From NCBI GenBank assembly GCA_963668325.1, contig OY764222.1:2480001-2544000 (forward strand): a stretch of 64,000 nucleotides of DNA, in the 5' to 3' direction. The notes under the pieces are model-generated. The model had not been told where the DNA came from. It did not search any database and worked only from the letters and a program-made list of their open reading frames with translations. This document shows, piece by piece, positions 26,441 through 35,188 of this stretch. Source of the DNA: MPNP01 sp963668325. GTDB lineage: Bacteria; Pseudomonadota; Alphaproteobacteria; Rhodobacterales; Rhodobacteraceae. The position numbers and the translations under genes are program-made. Position 1 is the stretch's first letter, and each line of letters starts with the position of its first letter.

Positions 26441-27297
26441 AAATCGGTTTTATTGGTTTGGGAAACATGGGCTACCCCATGGCACAGAATCTCATCGCCG
26501 CAGGTGAAAGGGTATATGGTTTTGATGTTACCGGAAATTATCCTGATAGAGTAATTCCTTGCTCCTCTGCTGTTGAAGCGTCAGTTGACAAGGATATCGT
26601 CATTACCATGCTTCCAAGCGGAGCCATACTAAATGAAGTGGCAAATGATATCATTCCGGCCATGAATGTAGGGACATTATTTGCTGATTGCTCGACAGTC
26701 GAAGTTGATACAGCAATTCAGGTGTCAAAGATTGCAACACAAAAGGGGTTGGAATTTATTGACGCACCAGTATCTGGAGGCAGCCTTGGGGCCGAAGCCG
26801 GAACATTAACTTTCATGGTTGGTGGCGAAACTAACTCATTTAAGAGGATCAAACCCCTGTTGGAAATCATGGGTGGTAAAATTATCCATTGTGGTCCTTC
26901 AGGGACAGGGCAGACAGCTAAAATATGTAACAATATGATTTTGGGTTCAACCATGATTGCTACATGCGAAGCCTATGTTTTGGCCCAAAAATTAAATCTG
27001 GATCTGGAAATTTTACAAAATGTCGTTTCCCAATCATCAGGATTTAGCTGGGCCAATAATGTCTACTGCCCTCTCCCGGGAATTGGGCCTAAATCTCCAG
27101 CTGATAATGATTACAAGCCAGGTTTTTCTGTTGCGTTAATGTTGAAGGATCTTCTACTTTCGCAAAAGGCTGCTACTTCTGTCGAGTTTGAAACAGAAAT
27201 GGGAGCCAAGGCAACAGACTATTACAAGAGATTTTTTGATGAGGGTAATGGCGATAAGGATTTTTCCTCGGTAATTTTACCTTTGCTGAAGAAATAG
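26437..27297 (+). CDS. mmsB: 3-hydroxyisobutyrate dehydrogenase
   Basis: A 286-residue NAD-dependent beta-hydroxyacid dehydrogenase giving methylmalonate semialdehyde, the substrate of MmsA. The Rossmann block GFIGLGNMGYPMAQNL opens the protein. The substrate block DAPVSGGSLGAEAGTLT and the catalytic Lys in GQTAKICNNM follow. The start is GTG 26437 with AAGGA 6 bases upstream, overlapping the hydrolase stop by 4 bases. It is the last gene of the valine cluster; a hydratase for methacrylyl-CoA is not among them. Confidence 0.94.
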   Translation: MKIGFIGLGNMGYPMAQNLIAAGERVYGFDVTGNYPDRVIPCSSAVEASVDKDIVITMLPSGAILNEVANDIIPAMNVGTLFADCSTVEVDTAIQVSKIATQKGLEFIDAPVSGGSLGAEAGTLTFMVGGETNSFKRIKPLLEIMGGKIIHCGPSGTGQTAKICNNMILGSTMIATCEAYVLAQKLNLDLEILQNVVSQSSGFSWANNVYCPLPGIGPKSPADNDYKPGFSVALMLKDLLLSQKAATSVEFETEMGAKATDYYKRFFDEGNGDKDFSSVILPLLKK

Positions 27298-27454
27298 CTT
27301 TTTGTGTAGATAAGTATTGGGTATGCCAATAACTAAATTGATTGGTAGTGCTTAGTAGGTACCCACCAAAATAAAAATCCTTTTAATCAAAGTATTTGAC
27401 TACTTTATTACTTAACTGAGAAGTTCAAAACGCAGATTAGATTGAAACCGAAAT

Positions 27455-28894
27455 ATGAAGTATTCAGATTTACCAAAATGGTCAGGCGAAACTTCCCGAT
27501 GGGCCGAAGAATATTATGCCAAACTGGCTGAGCGGCCAGTTCGTTCGCAAGTCAAGCCAGGTGATATTGCCTCACTATTACCAGTAAATCCCCCCGAACA
27601 CCCTGAGGAAATGGAGGTCATATTTCAGGATTTCAAAGAGATCATTCCCAAGGGAATGACCCATTGGCAGCACCCTCGGTTCTTTGCCTACTTTGTTTCC
27701 AATGCTTCCCCAGCATCTATCATTGCTGAACAACTGGTAAATTACATGGCCACGAATTGCATGCTTTGGCAAACATCGCCTGCTGCTACGGAGCTTGAAG
27801 AAAGAATGATCCAATGGTTGGTCAAGTCTTTTGATTTGCCGGCAAGGTTTACCGGTTTAATTCAGGATACAGCCTCTTCGGCGACATTGGCCGCTGTCCT
27901 GACCATGCGGGAAAAGGCCCTAAATTGGGAGGGGCTGAATAAGGGGTTAAAACATGCTCCGCAGTTACGTATCTATGCGTCTAGTGAAAACCATTCTTCC
28001 ATCGAAAAAGCCGTAAAACTTTCGGGGATTGGTTTCAATAATCTTCGATTTCCCCGAACCTTGCCAAACAGATCAATTGATCCGGTAAACCTCCGCGAAA
28101 TGATTTTGGAAGATTTGGATGCGGGTTACCTGCCTGCTGGGCTTGTCCTCTGTGTAGGTGGTACAGCCACTGGTGCCATTGACCATCTTGTCGAGCCAAT
28201 TCAAATAGCCAAGGAATTTGACCTCTACACCCATGTTGATGCTGCCTGGGCTGGATCGGCAATGATTTGTCCTGAATTCAGATATCTCTGGAAAGGTGTA
28301 GAAGGGGCTGATTCGATTGTGGTAAATCCCCATAAATGGCTTGGCATGCAACTGGAATGTTCCATCCATTTTCTGGCCGACCCTTTACTTCAATCCAAAA
28401 CAGTTGGTCTTAGACCCGACTATCTAAGAACCAAGGGAGAAGATGAGATTTCCAACCTGAGTGAATTGGCCATTACCCTCGGCAGGAGATTCCGTGCCTT
28501 GAAAGTGTGGTTTACCTTAAGAGCCCATGGTCTTTCCGGGTTACGTGATTTAATCCGAAACCATGTGAAATGGACAAAGGAAGTGGAAAAGAAATTCTGT
28601 TCTGACCCTGAATTTGAGGTTATTTTCAGTTCTCCCCTGGCTTTGTTTGGCTTCCGCTTTAAACCCGAGGGATTTGATTCTGAGGAAATTACTGACAAGC
28701 TGTTTGAGCGAATTAATGAAGATGGCAGGATTTATCTTACCCAGACTAAAATTGATGGCAAAACCACTATAAGATTCACTTGTGGTACCTATTTAACCAA
28801 GAGGGAAGATGTCATGATGGTCTATGACGTTGCTAAGGAGTTAGGCAATAAGATGAAAAATGAAATGCCTACCCTTCCCTCTTCGCACGGGTAA
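27455..28894 (+). CDS. PLP-dependent aromatic-L-amino-acid-type decarboxylase
   Basis: A 479-residue group II amino acid decarboxylase. The PLP lysine is in NPHKWLGM, preceded by the conserved HVDAAWAGSAMICPE. TPFFWQ-like neighbours are replaced by MLWQTSPAATELE, typical of aromatic decarboxylases (tryptophan, DOPA, phenylalanine). QDTASSATLAAVLTMREK is the PLP phosphate region. It is monocistronic, 157 bases after mmsB. The exact amino acid substrate cannot be named. The amine product could serve signalling or acid tolerance, but that is speculation. Confidence 0.9.
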   Translation: MKYSDLPKWSGETSRWAEEYYAKLAERPVRSQVKPGDIASLLPVNPPEHPEEMEVIFQDFKEIIPKGMTHWQHPRFFAYFVSNASPASIIAEQLVNYMATNCMLWQTSPAATELEERMIQWLVKSFDLPARFTGLIQDTASSATLAAVLTMREKALNWEGLNKGLKHAPQLRIYASSENHSSIEKAVKLSGIGFNNLRFPRTLPNRSIDPVNLREMILEDLDAGYLPAGLVLCVGGTATGAIDHLVEPIQIAKEFDLYTHVDAAWAGSAMICPEFRYLWKGVEGADSIVVNPHKWLGMQLECSIHFLADPLLQSKTVGLRPDYLRTKGEDEISNLSELAITLGRRFRALKVWFTLRAHGLSGLRDLIRNHVKWTKEVEKKFCSDPEFEVIFSSPLALFGFRFKPEGFDSEEITDKLFERINEDGRIYLTQTKIDGKTTIRFTCGTYLTKREDVMMVYDVAKELGNKMKNEMPTLPSSHG

Positions 28895-28931
28895 TCTAAC
28901 CACTTTTGATTAATATTAATTTGGTACAAAA

Positions 28932-29687
28932 ATGAACATAAAGGGAGCAGTAGCTCTAGTTACTGGAGGTGCTTCGGGTCTGGGAAAGGCAACGGTCATT
29001 TCACTTTTGAAAAAAGGTGCCAAACCCATCCTGGCAGATTTATCCTCTGATGAAGCCAAACTAGTAGCCAAAGAAGTTGATGCCTTTTTTGCTCCCATGG
29101 ATGTCACTTCAACTGATCAGGTCAAAGATGTATTGAAGGGTATCCAGCAAAAGGTAGGAAACATTGAAATCTGTGTAAATTGTGCAGGTATTGCTCCGGC
29201 AGCGATGACGCTTGGTAAAAATGGTCCACATGATATTGAGGTCTATAAATCAACCATTGAGGTAAATTTAGCTGGGATGTTTAATGTTATCCGCCTGGTC
29301 TCGACCCAAATGGCTACCAACAAACCAAATTCCGATGGCGAGCGTGGAGTTATTATCAACACCTCTTCAATAGCTTCGACCGATGGACAAAGAGGACAGG
29401 TAGCTTATGCTTCATCCAAGGCTGGCGTTGCCGGCATGACTCTCCCATTGGCAAGGGATTTGGGAAGATTTGGTATTCGAGTTGTTGCCATTTGCCCTGG
29501 AGTATTTGATACGCCAATGCTCAAGACAGTCAAAGAAGATATCAGAGCGCAACTTGCCGAGAGTGTTCTCTTTCCCAAGAGATTAGGCCGACCAGAAGAA
29601 TTCGCCCAACTGGTCAACTTTCTGATAGAATGTCCCTATATCAATGGAGAAAATATCCGCTTGGATGGTGGCTTGCGAATGGTCTAG
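28932..29687 (+). CDS. Short-chain dehydrogenase, HSD10/2-methyl-3-hydroxyacyl-CoA type
   Basis: A 251-residue classical SDR with TGGASGLG cofactor binding and the catalytic set S (NTSSIASTDGQ), Y and K (VAYASSKAGVAGM). It resembles the HSD17B10 group, which oxidises 2-methyl-3-hydroxybutyryl-CoA in isoleucine breakdown and other hydroxyacyl-CoAs. The block CPGVFDTPMLKTV and the ending GENIRLDGGLRMV fit that group. It lies between the decarboxylase and edd. A role beside the valine cluster is plausible but not shown. Confidence 0.85.
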   Translation: MNIKGAVALVTGGASGLGKATVISLLKKGAKPILADLSSDEAKLVAKEVDAFFAPMDVTSTDQVKDVLKGIQQKVGNIEICVNCAGIAPAAMTLGKNGPHDIEVYKSTIEVNLAGMFNVIRLVSTQMATNKPNSDGERGVIINTSSIASTDGQRGQVAYASSKAGVAGMTLPLARDLGRFGIRVVAICPGVFDTPMLKTVKEDIRAQLAESVLFPKRLGRPEEFAQLVNFLIECPYINGENIRLDGGLRMV

Positions 29688-29747
29688 CCGCATCAACCCC
29701 TGTAATCCAATTAAGCAAATAAACTTAGACGATAAGGCAATAGAAAC

Positions 29748-31550
29748 ATGAAATTGCATTCAAACCTTGCTCAAATAACTGAAGAAATTACTTCCAGGAG
29801 CAATGAATCAAGATGTGCCTACCTTTCGAAAATAAATCGAATGGTGGAGAACAAGCCAAACAGGGCCCATTTATCCTGCGGCAATCAAGCTCACGCCTAT
29901 GCAGCCATGGGCGAGGCAAAAACGGTCCTGGCCGAAGGCCGAACCCCAAATCTGGGTATCATTACTGCCTACAATGACATGCTTTCTGCCCACCAGCCAT
30001 TTGCTGAATATCCTGATTTGATCAAACGAGCTGCATATAGTGTTGGAGCAACTGCCCAAGTGGCGGGTGGAGTTCCGGCCATGTGTGATGGTGTAACCCA
30101 AGGACAACCTGGAATGGAGTTGTCACTTTTTTCGAGAGATGTGATTGCTCTCTCCACAGCAGTAGCCCTGTCGCATAATACCTTTGATGCGATAGCCTAT
30201 CTTGGGGTTTGCGATAAAATTGTTCCTGGCTTGGTCATCGCAGCAGCCACCTTCGGTCATTTACCCAGTATATTTTTACCAGCCGGTCCCATGACTTCCG
30301 GTTTGTCAAATGATGAGAAAGCAATTACCAGACAAAAATACTCCAAGGGGGAAATAAGCCGGGAGGACCTCCTCAAGTCGGAAATGCAAGCTTACCATGG
30401 ACCGGGAACCTGTACGTTTTATGGTACAGCAAATTCCAACCAGATGTTGATGGAATTCATGGGCTTGCATTTGCCTGGTTCTTCCTTTGTAAATCCTGAC
30501 ACTCCCTTGCGAAAGGCATTGACTGAAGAGGGGACAAAAAGGGTCTTGTCCCTGACCTCAATTGGTAATGAATTTACCCCTGTAGGTCATATCCTGAATG
30601 AAAAGGCTTTTGTGAATGGAATGGTAGGTTTGATGGCAACCGGAGGTTCTACCAATCTGGTTATTCATTTGATTGCCATGGCCAAAGCAGCAGGAATTGT
30701 CCTGACTATTGAGGATTTTGACAAAATCTCAGAAATAGTTCCTTTAATGGCCAGAGTTTATCCTAATGGATTGGCAGATGTGAATCAGTTCCATGCAGCT
30801 GGCGGTCTAAGCTATATTATTGGCGACCTTCTAGAAGAAGGTTTGCTTCATAATGATGTCCTGACTGTAAGCGGTAATAACTTAAGTAGTTATACGTCCG
30901 AGCCGGTTCTTAAAGATGGTGAAGTTACCTGGAAACAAGGAATAAAAACCTCATTGAATGAAAAAATCCTGACATCCATGCAAAAACCCTTCAGCCCAAC
31001 TGGTGGATTGAAATATCTGAAGGGCAATTTGGGTGAGGGTATTATGAAAATTTCAGCAGTTGACCCTAAGCTACACCTGATTGAAGCTCCAGCCAAAGTG
31101 TTTTCGAATCAGGAAGATGTCAAGCAAGCCTTCAAGGACGGCATGTTTAACGAGGATTCAATAATTGTTGTCAGAATGCAGGGACCAAAATCAAATGGTA
31201 TGCCCGAACTTCATTCCCTAACTCCATTGCTATCAGTCCTCCTTGGTCGAGGGCTGAAAATTGCCTTACTGACAGATGGCAGAATGTCTGGAGCCTCAGG
31301 CAAGGTTCCTGCGGTAATTCATACTTCGCCCGAAGCCTTGGCAGAGGGACCCATCGGGAAAATAATTGATGGTGACTTAATCCGCCTGGATGCGGTTGCA
31401 GGTACAATGGATGTCCTTACCGAAGGCTTCACGGCCAGGCCGGACGTACGCCATACTGCTCTTCAGGGTGAAGGCCTGGGACGGGAATTGTTCACAAGTT
31501 TTCGTCAGAATATCGGCTCGGCCTCAGCCGGTGCATCCGTAATAGTTTAG
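29748..31550 (+). CDS. edd: Phosphogluconate dehydratase
   Basis: A 600-residue iron-sulfur dehydratase converting 6-phosphogluconate to KDPG, the first committed Entner-Doudoroff step. Family blocks include GIITAYNDMLSAHQPF, AMCDGVTQGQPGMELS, LGVCDKIVPGL, PGTCTFYGTANSNQM and TDGRMSGASGKVPA. The full length matches Edd. It is followed 9 bases later by eda, so they form an operon. No zwf or pgl is in the window. Confidence 0.96.
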   Translation: MKLHSNLAQITEEITSRSNESRCAYLSKINRMVENKPNRAHLSCGNQAHAYAAMGEAKTVLAEGRTPNLGIITAYNDMLSAHQPFAEYPDLIKRAAYSVGATAQVAGGVPAMCDGVTQGQPGMELSLFSRDVIALSTAVALSHNTFDAIAYLGVCDKIVPGLVIAAATFGHLPSIFLPAGPMTSGLSNDEKAITRQKYSKGEISREDLLKSEMQAYHGPGTCTFYGTANSNQMLMEFMGLHLPGSSFVNPDTPLRKALTEEGTKRVLSLTSIGNEFTPVGHILNEKAFVNGMVGLMATGGSTNLVIHLIAMAKAAGIVLTIEDFDKISEIVPLMARVYPNGLADVNQFHAAGGLSYIIGDLLEEGLLHNDVLTVSGNNLSSYTSEPVLKDGEVTWKQGIKTSLNEKILTSMQKPFSPTGGLKYLKGNLGEGIMKISAVDPKLHLIEAPAKVFSNQEDVKQAFKDGMFNEDSIIVVRMQGPKSNGMPELHSLTPLLSVLLGRGLKIALLTDGRMSGASGKVPAVIHTSPEALAEGPIGKIIDGDLIRLDAVAGTMDVLTEGFTARPDVRHTALQGEGLGRELFTSFRQNIGSASAGASVIV

Positions 31551-31559
31551 GTTCTTATT

Positions 31560-32216
31560 ATGTTAAAAACTCATTCCATCAGTTCACAAATGATAAGCCT
31601 GACGGCCAAGTCAAAGATTATTCCGATTATCCAGATAGATGATACCAGACAGGCGGTTCCTTTGGCCAAAACCTTGATCAATGCTGGTATTTCGGTAATC
31701 GAGGTGGTTATGAGAACTCCCAATGCTTTGGAAGCCATTCGGGAGATAGCTGATAATACATCCTGTATAGTTGGAGCAGGTAGTATAGTCACCGTAGCTG
31801 ATGCGGTCAAAGCCAAGCAGGCAGGAGCTCAATTTGGGGTTTCACCTGGTTCAACACCTGAATTGGTGGATGCCTGTATCGAAATGGATTTTCCCTACCT
31901 TCCAGGTGCAGTTACAGCTTCTGAAATGATAGGGTTGGCTGACAAAGGCATAACTCTGTTGAAGTTTTTTCCGGCCGAGCCTTCTGGCGGCATCCCTTAC
32001 CTAAAATCAATAATGGGTCCCCTACCCCAATTGAGGTTTTGTCCTACCGGAGGTGTTAATGAAAAGAATTTTATCCAATACCTGAGTTTGGGCAATGTAG
32101 TATGTGTAGGGGGTTCATGGATATCTCCTACTGATTCTATCAATCATGGAAATTGGGACGGAATTTCGGCTAATGTCCTAAGAAGCCAGAAAATTCTGAA
32201 GGAAAATTTTCGGTAA
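31560..32216 (+). CDS. eda: KDPG aldolase (2-dehydro-3-deoxy-phosphogluconate aldolase)
   Basis: A 218-residue class I aldolase splitting KDPG to pyruvate and glyceraldehyde 3-phosphate. The general base Glu is in ISVIEVVMRTPNALEAI. The Schiff-base Lys is in GITLLKFFPAEPSGG, and RFCPTGGVNEKN is the phosphate-binding block. It may start at ATG 31560 or at an in-frame ATG at 31593; the second would give the more usual N-terminus. It is coupled to edd and completes the pathway's two signature enzymes. Confidence 0.95.
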   Translation: MLKTHSISSQMISLTAKSKIIPIIQIDDTRQAVPLAKTLINAGISVIEVVMRTPNALEAIREIADNTSCIVGAGSIVTVADAVKAKQAGAQFGVSPGSTPELVDACIEMDFPYLPGAVTASEMIGLADKGITLLKFFPAEPSGGIPYLKSIMGPLPQLRFCPTGGVNEKNFIQYLSLGNVVCVGGSWISPTDSINHGNWDGISANVLRSQKILKENFR

Positions 32217-32300
32217 AATGTAACAAACTGCACGGCATTTGAATTAAGGTACACACTTAAAGGTTATAAAGTAAATTACTTATCCGAGGAAAATGAATGG

Positions 32301-32705
32301 CTACTGGATAGACCCTGATGAGCCTTTTATGACCTTTTCCATACCACCAAGTAGAAAAGCTTTATCCTTTGGGCTAATACCACGGAAAACAGAGGTCATA
32401 AATACTATTAACAGTATATTAAGCGATACAATTGGAGTAACGAAGGTCACTAAATAATAGGAGATTGGGCCATTCATTTCCGAGTATTTCAGCTGCACAT
32501 GGCTCTCAATAAACAAATAAAACATGAAGAGAATTAGAACTGATGCCAATATTACTGCCCACCAACGCAAAACATATCTTTGTTTTGAGTCATCATTTAG
32601 ATTTTTCTTGGCTTTCAGGTCTATTTCTAGATGCTTGTATTCTAATAGACTGAAACCCTCATTGATGGAATTCAACCTATCAATTTGCGGTATTCCCTCA
32701 TTCAA
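32301..32705 (-). CDS. Two-helix membrane protein, candidate toxin of a Panacea pair
   Basis: A 134-residue protein with no recognised family. A charged N-terminal region of about 45 residues precedes a membrane helix at about 47-66 (WWAVILASVLILFMFYLFI). A second helix lies at about 84-107 (LVTFVTPIVSLNILLIVFM), with a short polar tail after it. The gene starts inside the end of the upstream Panacea-domain gene, with an 8-base overlap. Panacea antitoxins are known to pair with many unrelated toxins, including short membrane proteins. This one is a good toxin candidate by position and topology only. Confidence 0.6.
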   Translation of the reverse strand: MNEGIPQIDRLNSINEGFSLLEYKHLEIDLKAKKNLNDDSKQRYVLRWWAVILASVLILFMFYLFIESHVQLKYSEMNGPISYYLVTFVTPIVSLNILLIVFMTSVFRGISPKDKAFLLGGMEKVIKGSSGSIQ

Positions 32706-33162
32706 GATCTTGGTCCGCTTTTTGCTTTTTGATCACATAATGCTGCTTGATAAGGTCATTTGGTATTTCAGAAAATAAACCACCAATTCTCATGGTAATT
32801 TCCCATGGACCTCCGGGGACATGAGTAAGCTTCGAAAGATGGTAAGGATTCAAATCTCCATAAATTTCGTAAATTTCTGTAAGGAACTTTTCCTCAGCTG
32901 TCCCAATCTTGTCTGATTCAATTTGCAAGGGTTTATCTATCTGCATTCCTTGGTTCCTGAATCCCAAATAAACATCTGGTACCACAGGGCCAAATTTCCA
33001 AGCTTCGATCCGATTATAAAATAATGGTTGGTTATACAAAGCTAAATACCAACCATGAGAAATATAGATCAGTTTGAGAATGGCCATTATTGTAAGTTTC
33101 TGGTTTTCTTTACCGGCATTTACAATAAACCAGTTTGCTATTTGGCGGGCATCGTAGGTCAT
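32698..33162 (-). CDS. Panacea (SocA/GepA-like, DUF4065) domain protein, probable antitoxin
   Basis: A 154-residue protein with the Panacea/DUF4065 fold. Its hallmarks are YDARQIANWFI, LTIMAILKLIYISHGWYLAL, the core RIEAWKFGPVVPDVYLGFRN, and the later LSKLTHVPGGPWE. SocA in Caulobacter is the best known relative and acts as a proteolytic adaptor antitoxin. Here the gene overlaps the downstream membrane protein by 8 bases, the order antitoxin first. Autoregulation cannot be judged because Panacea proteins usually lack a helix-turn-helix unless fused to one; none is seen here. Confidence 0.85.
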   Translation of the reverse strand: MTYDARQIANWFIVNAGKENQKLTIMAILKLIYISHGWYLALYNQPLFYNRIEAWKFGPVVPDVYLGFRNQGMQIDKPLQIESDKIGTAEEKFLTEIYEIYGDLNPYHLSKLTHVPGGPWEITMRIGGLFSEIPNDLIKQHYVIKKQKADQDLE

Positions 33163-33721
33163 TTAGGCACTTAGGTTATTCTAGCAGGAAAATAAATACG
33201 ATTGCAACATCAAACTACTTCTTTTCAATTTTCATCTGTTCGATTGGTTTGAGGTTACAATTAATTTTGCGTGGTTCGGTGAAGATAACAAAACTATTTG
33301 CTTATGATAAATGGTGGTTTCAAATGAACTTACAATATTCTTCATACCGTAGAAGATTTAAACCTCTATCTTGTGGTGGGTCTAAGATTGACTAGTAAAG
33401 TAACCAAGATTCGAAAGCTATTACTACTCTTCGCTTTAAACGAGAAACAAATTATTGAAACTATGATTACATTCAGAGCTAATTTCCCTAAGTATTTAAG
33501 TTAGCGTGTATGACATACGAAGATTAGACCCCTGCGAAATTCCAACAATTACTATAGAGTACAAAACAACGGAATTGTTCTTATCTTTCGTTTAAGGTAT
33601 GCGAAAGTTATATTGGACCAAAAATTTTGACCTTTAGACTGAATGCTATCAATGAGCACGAAATTCATGCTCGTTGCTAGTCGATATTCATTGCTTAACC
33701 ATAAGCATAAGACTGGATGAT
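33163..33721. other. 559-base intergenic region between divergent units
   Basis: An AT-rich, gene-free gap between the Panacea gene (minus) and the RND adaptor gene (plus). No RNA gene, long repeat or convincing coding frame is seen on either strand. Two divergent promoters must lie here. The last 50 bases stay open in the adaptor's frame but lack a better start than the ATG at 33722. Confidence 0.55.
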
Positions 33722-35188
33722 ATGCGCTTTCTGAAACGCAGTTTGCTGGGGTTGTTTTTACTTGGCACCAGCTTGGGATTGCTTGCTGTAGCTGGCGATA
33801 TGCTCTACACATCAATTCAGGACCGATTGTCAAGATCACAACCTGAAAGACCACAACGGGAAAGGGCTTATTCTGCCGCCATCCTGGTAGCGGAGCAGAC
33901 AAATATCCAACCGTTGATAAGTGCCTTTGGTGAGGTAGTCAGTACCCATACATTGGAGATAAGAGCTCCCATTGGTGGCACTATCGTTGAATTATCACAG
34001 AATTTTGTTGAGGGTGGCAAAGTTTCTGAAGGTGACCTGATATTGGAAATCGATCCTTCGGATGCCCAAACAGCTTTGGAACTGGCCATAGCAGACATGA
34101 ATGATGCCATGGTTGAATTATCTGATGCCGAAAGGTTGCTTGAACTTGCCAAGAACGACCTGGAGGTAACCGAACAGCAGGTAAATTTGCGAAAACGGGC
34201 TTATGATCGTAGTGTTACCCTGTTGGATAGAGGTGTCGGCACAAGCAGTGATCTTGATAATGCCGAAATCTCCCTTTCAAATGCACTGCAATCAGTTCTG
34301 ACAAAACAAAGGGCAGTTGCTCAAGCAGAAACAAGACTAGAACAGGCGATTACGGCACTTGATCGTAGAAAAATCAGTGTATCCGAAGCAGAACGCAAAC
34401 TTTCCCAAACCAGTTTGTATGCCGAATTTGATGGTATATTCACGGATGTTACTGCCATAGAAGGTGGATTGGTTACACCCAATGAGCGTCTTGCCAGGTT
34501 AATCGACCCGGATGCTCTGGAAGTTTCTTTTAGGGTACCAAACCAGCAATATTCACACTTACTGGATGAAAATGGCAAATTGGTTTCTGCTGAAGTTGAC
34601 ATAGTTCTTGCCTTGGGAAGCCAGTCCCTTTCAACAGCAGGAATAATAACACGCGAAAGCCCTGCAGTTGGTGAGGGTCAGACTGGACGGCTTTTGTTTG
34701 CACGAATTACCGAAAATGGAAAAACCGTTTTGAGACCGGGAGATTTCGTAACTGTTGCCATTCGTGAACCGGAAATGAGAGGTATCTATGTGTTACCTGC
34801 TACAGCGGTAAATTCAGCATCTGAAGTACTTGCCGTTAATGACCAGAACAGGCTTGAATCCTTGGAGGTCAGGATATTACGCAAGCAGGGAAATGACCTG
34901 ATCGTTGGCAGTCGACACTTAAATGGACGGTCTATTGTTGCCGAAAGGTCACCAGCTTTGGGCGAGGGTATAAGGGTACAAGCAAGGATGGCCACCAGTG
35001 ATACTGAAGAACCGGTTTTTGAAGAACCTACCATGATTGCACTTTCCAATGAAGAAAGGAACAATCTGGTTCAAAGGGTCGAAGCCAATCAGTTTATACC
35101 GGCTGAAGTAAAGCAAAGGATATTGCGGCAACTCCAACAGGAAGAAGTTCCCAAGGATCTGTTGGATAGATTAAGACGAGGTGGCTAA
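33722..35188 (+). CDS. RND efflux periplasmic adaptor (membrane fusion protein)
   Basis: A 488-residue HlyD/AcrA-type adaptor with one N-terminal membrane anchor (SLLGLFLLGTSLGLLAVAG). A biotinyl-lipoyl-like half comes first (LEIRAPIGGTIVELSQNF, then EGDLILEIDPSDAQ). A helical hairpin of about residues 110-230 follows, rich in Glu, Ala and Leu. The beta-barrel part comes next (GVTNPP-like TPNERLARLIDPDALEV). The C-terminal tail of about 50 residues is charged and unusual for the family. I choose ATG 33722; an in-frame TTG at 33674 would add residues before the membrane anchor. It overlaps the transporter gene by 8 bases. Confidence 0.9.
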   Translation: MRFLKRSLLGLFLLGTSLGLLAVAGDMLYTSIQDRLSRSQPERPQRERAYSAAILVAEQTNIQPLISAFGEVVSTHTLEIRAPIGGTIVELSQNFVEGGKVSEGDLILEIDPSDAQTALELAIADMNDAMVELSDAERLLELAKNDLEVTEQQVNLRKRAYDRSVTLLDRGVGTSSDLDNAEISLSNALQSVLTKQRAVAQAETRLEQAITALDRRKISVSEAERKLSQTSLYAEFDGIFTDVTAIEGGLVTPNERLARLIDPDALEVSFRVPNQQYSHLLDENGKLVSAEVDIVLALGSQSLSTAGIITRESPAVGEGQTGRLLFARITENGKTVLRPGDFVTVAIREPEMRGIYVLPATAVNSASEVLAVNDQNRLESLEVRILRKQGNDLIVGSRHLNGRSIVAERSPALGEGIRVQARMATSDTEEPVFEEPTMIALSNEERNNLVQRVEANQFIPAEVKQRILRQLQQEEVPKDLLDRLRRGG

